Source: JBCBEX01 sp038528235 (GTDB taxonomy: Bacteria; Bacteroidota; Rhodothermia; Rhodothermales; Rubricoccaceae). From it: DNA of 17,460 bases. The notes beneath the pieces were generated by a model that had not been told where the DNA came from, ran no database searches, and saw nothing but the letters and a program-made list of their open reading frames with translations. Both the position numbers and the translations under genes were made by a program. Location: assembly GCA_038528235.1 (NCBI GenBank), contig JBCBEX010000086.1:1-17460 (forward strand), read 5' to 3'. Positions 13,389 through 17,460 of this stretch are shown here, in pieces; the first letter of the stretch is position 1; each line of letters opens with the position of its first letter.

Positions 13389-14988
13389 GCCGTTGGAGCG
13401 GGTCAGGGTCGGGATAGTCGGCCATGAAGTGCAGGCCGCGTGATTCGTGGCGGCGCTGCGCGCACTTGACGATAAGGTGAGCGACGGCCACGAGGTTTCG
13501 CAGTTCACACAGCGGACTCGTCACCCGGGTGCGCTGGTAAAAGTCTTCGGTCTCCTCGAAGATCAGCTCCAGTCGCCGCTGCGCTCGTTCCAAGCGCAAC
13601 TCGGATCGCACGATGCCGACATAGTCCTGCATGATCCGCTTGACCTCACGGCGGTTGTGCTCAATGAGCACCCACTCGCGGGCGTTCTCGGTGCCCGATT
13701 CGTCCCAGTCCGGTACGCCGTCCGGGATCGCAGCGATTGCATGGTAGCGCATGGCCGCATCGACCGCGCGGTGGGCGAAGACAAGCGCTTCGAGCAGCGA
13801 GTTGGAGGCGAGCCGGTTGGCGCCATGCAGACCCGAGCAGGTCACCTCGCCACAGGCGAAGAGGCCGTGGATGCTCGTCTGTGCATGCGCGTCCACGACC
13901 AGCCCGCCGCAGGTGTAGTGCGCGGCTGGCACGACCGGGATCGACTCCTTCGTCATGTCGATCCCGAGCTTGTCCAGCAGCGTCGCGTGGATGTTCGGGA
14001 AGTGCGCCAGGACCTCATGCGACGGTTTGTGGCTGATGTCAAGCCAGACAAAGTCCTCGCCGCGCCGCTTCAGTTGGTCGTCGATCGCGCGGGCGACGAT
14101 GTCGCGCGGGGCGAGTTCGGCGCGGTCGTCGTAGTCGGGCATGAAGCGTTCGCCCGCCTGGTTGCGCAAAATGCCGCCGTCGCCGCGTACGGCTTCGGTG
14201 ATGAGGAAGCTGCGCCCGCCGAAGTCCGCGCCTGGCGCATACAGGCTCGTCGGGTGAAACTGGATGAACTCCATATTGCCGATGCGCGCCTTGGCTCGGT
14301 ACGCCATCGCGATGCCGTCGCCTGTGGCCACCGTCGGGTTCGTCGTGTGGAGGTAGACCTGCCCCGCTCCGCCCGCAGCCAGGAGCGTCGCCTTCGCGAG
14401 CAGCGTCTCGACTTGCTCGGTCTCCTCGTTGAGCACGTAGGCGCCGAAGCAGTGCAGCTTGGGCCAGGCCACCGCCGCACGCCCGACGTGGTGCTCGGTG
14501 ATGAGGTCGATGGCGAAGTGGTACTCGTACAGCTTGATGTTCGGATGGGCGTACACCTTCGCGAGCAAGGCCCGCTCGATTTCGCGGCCCGTCATGTCAG
14601 CAGCGTGTACGATGCGGTGGGCCGAGTGCCCGCCCTCGCGGCCCAGATGCAGGTCGCCGTCCTCCTCCCTGTCGAACTCAGCGCCCATCGCCATCAACTC
14701 GCGCACTCGCTCTGGGCCCTCGGTGATGACGATGCGTACGATGTCTTCGTCGCACAGCCCTGCCCCAGCAATGAGCGTGTCGCGGATGTGGTCCTCGACC
14801 GAGTCCGCCGGGTCCATCACCGCCGCGATGCCGCCCTGAGCGTAGTTCGTGTTCGACTCAGCCGACTGCTTCTTTGTGACGACCGCCACCGTGCCGCGCT
14901 CTGCCGCTCGAAGCGCAAAACTCAGCCCGGCGACGCCGCTGCCAATGACGAGGAATTCGTACCGCTCCTGCCGAGAGGTGGCCTGCAT
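13348..14988 (-). CDS. nadB: L-aspartate oxidase (quinolinate synthesis, NAD biosynthesis)
   Basis: NadB is a cytosolic FAD enzyme that oxidises L-aspartate to iminoaspartate, the first step of de novo NAD synthesis; NadA then makes quinolinate. The 546-residue protein (normal length) shows the FAD dinucleotide site VIGSGVAGLSFALRAAERG (14-32) and the NTNYAQGGIAAVM segment. The active-site region EGGHSAHRIVHAADMTG, EFIQFHPTSLYAPG, TEAVRGDGGIL and a late HGANRLASNSLLEALVF that closes the FAD domain follow. These fit NadB better than succinate dehydrogenase SdhA, which shares the fold. The ATG at 14988 directly precedes the FAD domain; the frame is open further upstream into prfB without similarity. 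nadA and nadC are not in the window. The 85-nt gap to prfB holds a 12-bp dyad GCAGT-AC-ACTGC (15029-15040) of unknown meaning. The peptidase gene overlaps its 3' end by 41 nt. Confidence 0.95.
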   Translation of the reverse strand: MQATSRQERYEFLVIGSGVAGLSFALRAAERGTVAVVTKKQSAESNTNYAQGGIAAVMDPADSVEDHIRDTLIAGAGLCDEDIVRIVITEGPERVRELMAMGAEFDREEDGDLHLGREGGHSAHRIVHAADMTGREIERALLAKVYAHPNIKLYEYHFAIDLITEHHVGRAAVAWPKLHCFGAYVLNEETEQVETLLAKATLLAAGGAGQVYLHTTNPTVATGDGIAMAYRAKARIGNMEFIQFHPTSLYAPGADFGGRSFLITEAVRGDGGILRNQAGERFMPDYDDRAELAPRDIVARAIDDQLKRRGEDFVWLDISHKPSHEVLAHFPNIHATLLDKLGIDMTKESIPVVPAAHYTCGGLVVDAHAQTSIHGLFACGEVTCSGLHGANRLASNSLLEALVFAHRAVDAAMRYHAIAAIPDGVPDWDESGTENAREWVLIEHNRREVKRIMQDYVGIVRSELRLERAQRRLELIFEETEDFYQRTRVTSPLCELRNLVAVAHLIVKCAQRRHESRGLHFMADYPDPDPLQRHDTVLYPAPSEVA

Positions 14989-15073
14989 GACGACGGTGGT
15001 GGGGGTGGGAAATCGTGGCGTAATGTAGGCAGTACACTGCGATCCGTCCGATTGCTCCCCGGGGCTCTCCGCG

Positions 15074-16174
15074 CTAGTCGCTGCTTCCAGACTGCTGCAG
15101 CAGGTAGGCCCGGATGAACGGCTCCAGATCACCGCCCATCACGCCGTCCACGTCCGTGATCTTTGTCTCTGTGCGGAGGTCGTTGACCATCGTGTAGGGC
15201 TGGAAGACGTAGGAGCGGATCTGGCTGCCCCATTCGATCTTTTTCTTCGAGCCCTCCAGCGCGTCCTTCGCGGCCTCGCGAATCTGCTGCTCCATGCCAT
15301 AGATGCGGCTCTTAAGGAGTTGCATCGCCCGCTCGCGGTTCTGCAGTTGGCTGCGCTCTTCGGTGCTCTCTGCGGCTACCTTCACATCCTCGCCGTTGGA
15401 AAGCGTCCCCGTCCAGACGTAGCGCACGCCCGTCTCCACCTTGTTGACGTTCTGTCCGCCTTTGCCGCCGGAGTGAAACCGCTGCATCTCGAGCTCGCCT
15501 GTCGAGAGGTCAACCTCAATCGAGTCGTCGATCTCGGGGTAGACAAACACAGACGCGAACGAGGTGTGACGGCGGCCCGACGAGTCGAACGGACTGATGC
15601 GCACGAGACGATGCACGCCGCTCTCAGCTTTGAGATAGCCGTAGGCGAACTGCCCTTGCACACGCAGCGTCGCCGACTTGATGCCGGCCCCCTCGCCGCG
15701 TTGGTACTCCACCAGTTCGACGCCCCAGCCCTGGCGCTCGGCGTACTTCGTGTACATGCCGAGGAGCATCTCAGCCCAGTCTTGCGCCTCCGTACCGCCA
15801 GCACCGGGGTTCACGTTCACGACGGCATCGCGCTGGTCGTCCTCGCCACCGAGCATGCCCCGCAGTTCTAGGGCTTCGAGTGACGCTTCTACCCCAGTTC
15901 GTTCACGGTCGATCTCGGCCGCCATGTCCTCGCCCTCTTCTTCAGCAAGTTCAACGAGCACATCGAGGTCCTGCGCTCGCTGCTCTAGCGTTTCATACGA
16001 CGAGATCCAGTCGTCGAGCGCTGCCACCTCCTTCTCGACGACCCGTGCAGAGTCCGGGTCGTTCCAGTAGTCAGGGTCGAGGCGCTGCTGCTCTAAGTCG
16101 GCGCGGCGTGTCTTCTTTTGGGCGATGTCGAGGTAGCCGCCGAGCGTCTGAACGCGCTTCAGGAGGTCGGACAT
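15074..16174 (-). CDS. prfB: Peptide chain release factor 2 (RF2), continuous frame without programmed frameshift
   Basis: RF2 recognises UAA and UGA stop codons and triggers peptide release. The 366-residue product has the coiled N-terminal domain, the stop-recognition tripeptide SPF at 194-196 (RISPFDSSGRRHTSF), which separates RF2 from RF1 (PxT), and the catalytic GGQ at 239-241 in SGGKGGQNVNKVETGVR. The end aligns well with RF2 (WGSQIRSYVFQPY, then DLEPFIRAYL). In many bacteria the early segment GYLD contains an in-frame UGA with a +1 frameshift. Here it reads GGC TAC CTC GAC without a stop, so the gene is translated in one frame from the ATG at 16174. No Shine-Dalgarno-like sequence is present. 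It lies between the glmM-like gene (69 nt) and nadB (85 nt) on the same strand. Confidence 0.96.
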   Translation of the reverse strand: MSDLLKRVQTLGGYLDIAQKKTRRADLEQQRLDPDYWNDPDSARVVEKEVAALDDWISSYETLEQRAQDLDVLVELAEEEGEDMAAEIDRERTGVEASLEALELRGMLGGEDDQRDAVVNVNPGAGGTEAQDWAEMLLGMYTKYAERQGWGVELVEYQRGEGAGIKSATLRVQGQFAYGYLKAESGVHRLVRISPFDSSGRRHTSFASVFVYPEIDDSIEVDLSTGELEMQRFHSGGKGGQNVNKVETGVRYVWTGTLSNGEDVKVAAESTEERSQLQNRERAMQLLKSRIYGMEQQIREAAKDALEGSKKKIEWGSQIRSYVFQPYTMVNDLRTETKITDVDGVMGGDLEPFIRAYLLQQSGSSD

Positions 16175-16243
16175 GAGGGCGGGGTGGGTTTGGTCGAGTG
16201 TCGTGCGTCGCGGAGGGTGGCGTCGATGAGGGAGGCTTCGAAG

Positions 16244-17460
16244 TCACTTAGCGGCGGCCACGCTTCCCATCAGTTCTTGCTTGAAGCGGATGGCAAGCGC
16301 ATCGGCCGCTTCCTGTGATCCGGCCTCGGCGTAGACACGCACGATGGGTTCTGTGTTGGACGGGCGGAGGTGCACCCAGCCCTCGTTCAAGTCGAGCTTC
16401 ACCCCGTCGAGCGTCGAGAGGCGCACGCCGTCGCGGTTGGCGTACTGGGCGGCGAGGGCTTCGAGCAACGCGTGAGGGTCGCCGAGGCCTTCGAGCGGAA
16501 GCTTGTGCTTGGCGATGACGTAGGTCGGGAAGCGCGCCTTGATTTGGGAGAGCGTCTCGCCAGTCTCAGCCAGGTGCTGGAGCGCCATCGCCACGCCCAC
16601 GAGGCCATCGCGGCCGTAGTGCAGGGCGGGCAGGATGACCCCGCCGTTGCCCTCGCCGCCAAGGACGGCTCCCGTCTCCTTCATCACGCCGACTACGTTG
16701 ATCTCCCCCACCTTCGAGCGGTGGACTCGGTGGCCAAACCCCGCCATCACATCCTCGATGGCACGGCTGGACGAGAGGTTCGTTGCGAACGGTCCCGGCG
16801 TCCTGCGCATCAGGAAGTCGGCCGCGAGCACCTGCGTCAGCTCCTCGCCGAAGAACACGCCGCCGTCGGTGACGAAGGCGAGGCGGTCCGCGTCAGGATC
16901 TACGACGATCCCGAGGTCGGCACCGCTCTCTGCAACGGCGCTGGTGATCTGCGTGAGGTGCGCTGGCAGCGGCTCCGGGTTGTGGGCGAAGCGTCCCGTC
17001 GGCTCGCCGTTGAGCACCGTCACGTCGGTAACGCCTAGGCGTTCGAGCAACGCCGGAATAGCGAAGCCTCCCACCGAGTTGATACCGTCGACCACGACGG
17101 TGAACTGCTGCTGCGCGATCACATCCGGGTCGATGAAGTCGAGGGCCAGGATCTGGTCGATGTGGTGATCGAGGAAATCTTGCTCGCGGTAGGTCCCCAC
17201 GTGCTCGTAGGCAACCGCGTGCGTCGTGTCAGCGTCGAGCGTGAGGTCGGCCAGGGCGAGCACCTGGTCGGCTTCCTCCGGCGACAGGAACTCGCCCGCG
17301 CTGTTGAGGAGCTTGAGCGCGTTCCACTGCTCCGGGTTGTGCGAGGCGGAGAGGATGACGGCCCCGGCGGCGCCCACCTTCGGCACCGCCATCTCGACGG
17401 TCGGCGTGGTAGCGAGTCCCGCGTTCACGACATCGCACCCGGCCGCCTGCAACGTCGCCG
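16244..17460 (-). CDS. glmM: Phosphoglucosamine mutase / phosphohexomutase, C-terminal part; N-terminus outside the window
   Basis: About 405 residues are visible, missing roughly the first 50-70. The alpha-D-phosphohexomutase signature set is complete: catalytic serine in ILSASHNPEQWNALKL, the metal loop VVDPDADRLAFV, the sugar loop GGEGNGGVILP and the phosphate-binding loop RPSNTEPIVRVYAE. The enzyme moves a phosphate between the 6- and 1-positions of a hexose. The GEGNGG loop and the absence of a second mutase domain fit the GlmM-type (glucosamine-6-phosphate to glucosamine-1-phosphate, for peptidoglycan and LPS precursors) as found in Bacteroidota, but a phosphomannomutase role cannot be excluded. 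The frame is still open at base 17460, where the codons before LQAAGCD continue upstream. The TTG at 17452 is therefore an internal leucine, not a start. Confidence 0.85.
   Translation of the reverse strand, partial: ATLQAAGCDVVNAGLATTPTVEMAVPKVGAAGAVILSASHNPEQWNALKLLNSAGEFLSPEEADQVLALADLTLDADTTHAVAYEHVGTYREQDFLDHHIDQILALDFIDPDVIAQQQFTVVVDGINSVGGFAIPALLERLGVTDVTVLNGEPTGRFAHNPEPLPAHLTQITSAVAESGADLGIVVDPDADRLAFVTDGGVFFGEELTQVLAADFLMRRTPGPFATNLSSSRAIEDVMAGFGHRVHRSKVGEINVVGVMKETGAVLGGEGNGGVILPALHYGRDGLVGVAMALQHLAETGETLSQIKARFPTYVIAKHKLPLEGLGDPHALLEALAAQYANRDGVRLSTLDGVKLDLNEGWVHLRPSNTEPIVRVYAEAGSQEAADALAIRFKQELMGSVAAAK

Noticed and set aside
15029..15040. 12-bp dyad GCAGTACACTGC upstream of nadB as an NAD-repressor operator
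   Set aside because: It is too short, and I know no NrtR, NiaR or NadQ consensus that it clearly matches; a single copy is not evidence.
13447..15117. A 556-codon open frame on the plus strand opposite nadB
   Set aside because: nadB on the minus strand is unmistakable. The antisense frame has no recognisable motif and is a common by-product of GC-rich codon use.

Overview
The window is a GC-rich, gene-dense bacterial chromosome segment with housekeeping content throughout. Several traits point to the Bacteroidota/Rhodothermota side of the tree, perhaps a Salinibacter- or Rhodothermus-like bacterium. IF-2 has a long acidic N-terminal arm, the hexose-phosphate mutase carries a GEGNGG sugar loop, a PycTM/DUF5706-type membrane protein is present, none of the visible start codons has a Shine-Dalgarno sequence, and two likely promoters resemble the TTG...TAnnTTTG type. 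This placement is an inference from protein style, not a phylogeny.

Layout. Minus strand, 1-1840: a partial S4-domain pseudouridine synthase (RluB-like) follows scpB and scpA, the SMC-condensin partners. Minus, 1943-2914: an extended-SDR nucleotide-sugar epimerase. Minus, 3076-3456: a small lipoprotein of unknown function behind a good promoter. Divergent from it on the plus strand, 3614-5662: a tight three-gene cassette of a secreted YjiK/SdiA-regulated-type propeller, a PycTM-like three-helix membrane protein with no cyclase beside it, and a SixA-type histidine phosphatase. This cassette is the only stretch that is not plainly housekeeping.

Minus strand, 5659-11079: rbfA, infB, nusA and rimP, the classic operon linking transcription and translation (read rimP-nusA-infB-rbfA). 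Two intrinsic-terminator-like hairpins sit inside this unit, one just before the rimP start and one just before the rbfA start. With no room for a promoter after either, they look like attenuators, and the operon encodes NusA itself. Minus, 11349-17460: a secreted M6-like metallopeptidase overlapping the end of nadB (L-aspartate oxidase, NAD biosynthesis), then prfB (release factor 2, without a programmed frameshift) and the 3' part of a glmM-like hexosamine/hexose-phosphate mutase.

I found no tRNA, rRNA, CRISPR array, insertion sequence or phage gene. The longest stretch without a gene is the ~270-nt leader upstream of rimP. The most interesting points are the orphan PycTM cassette and the paired attenuator-like hairpins of the nusA operon.
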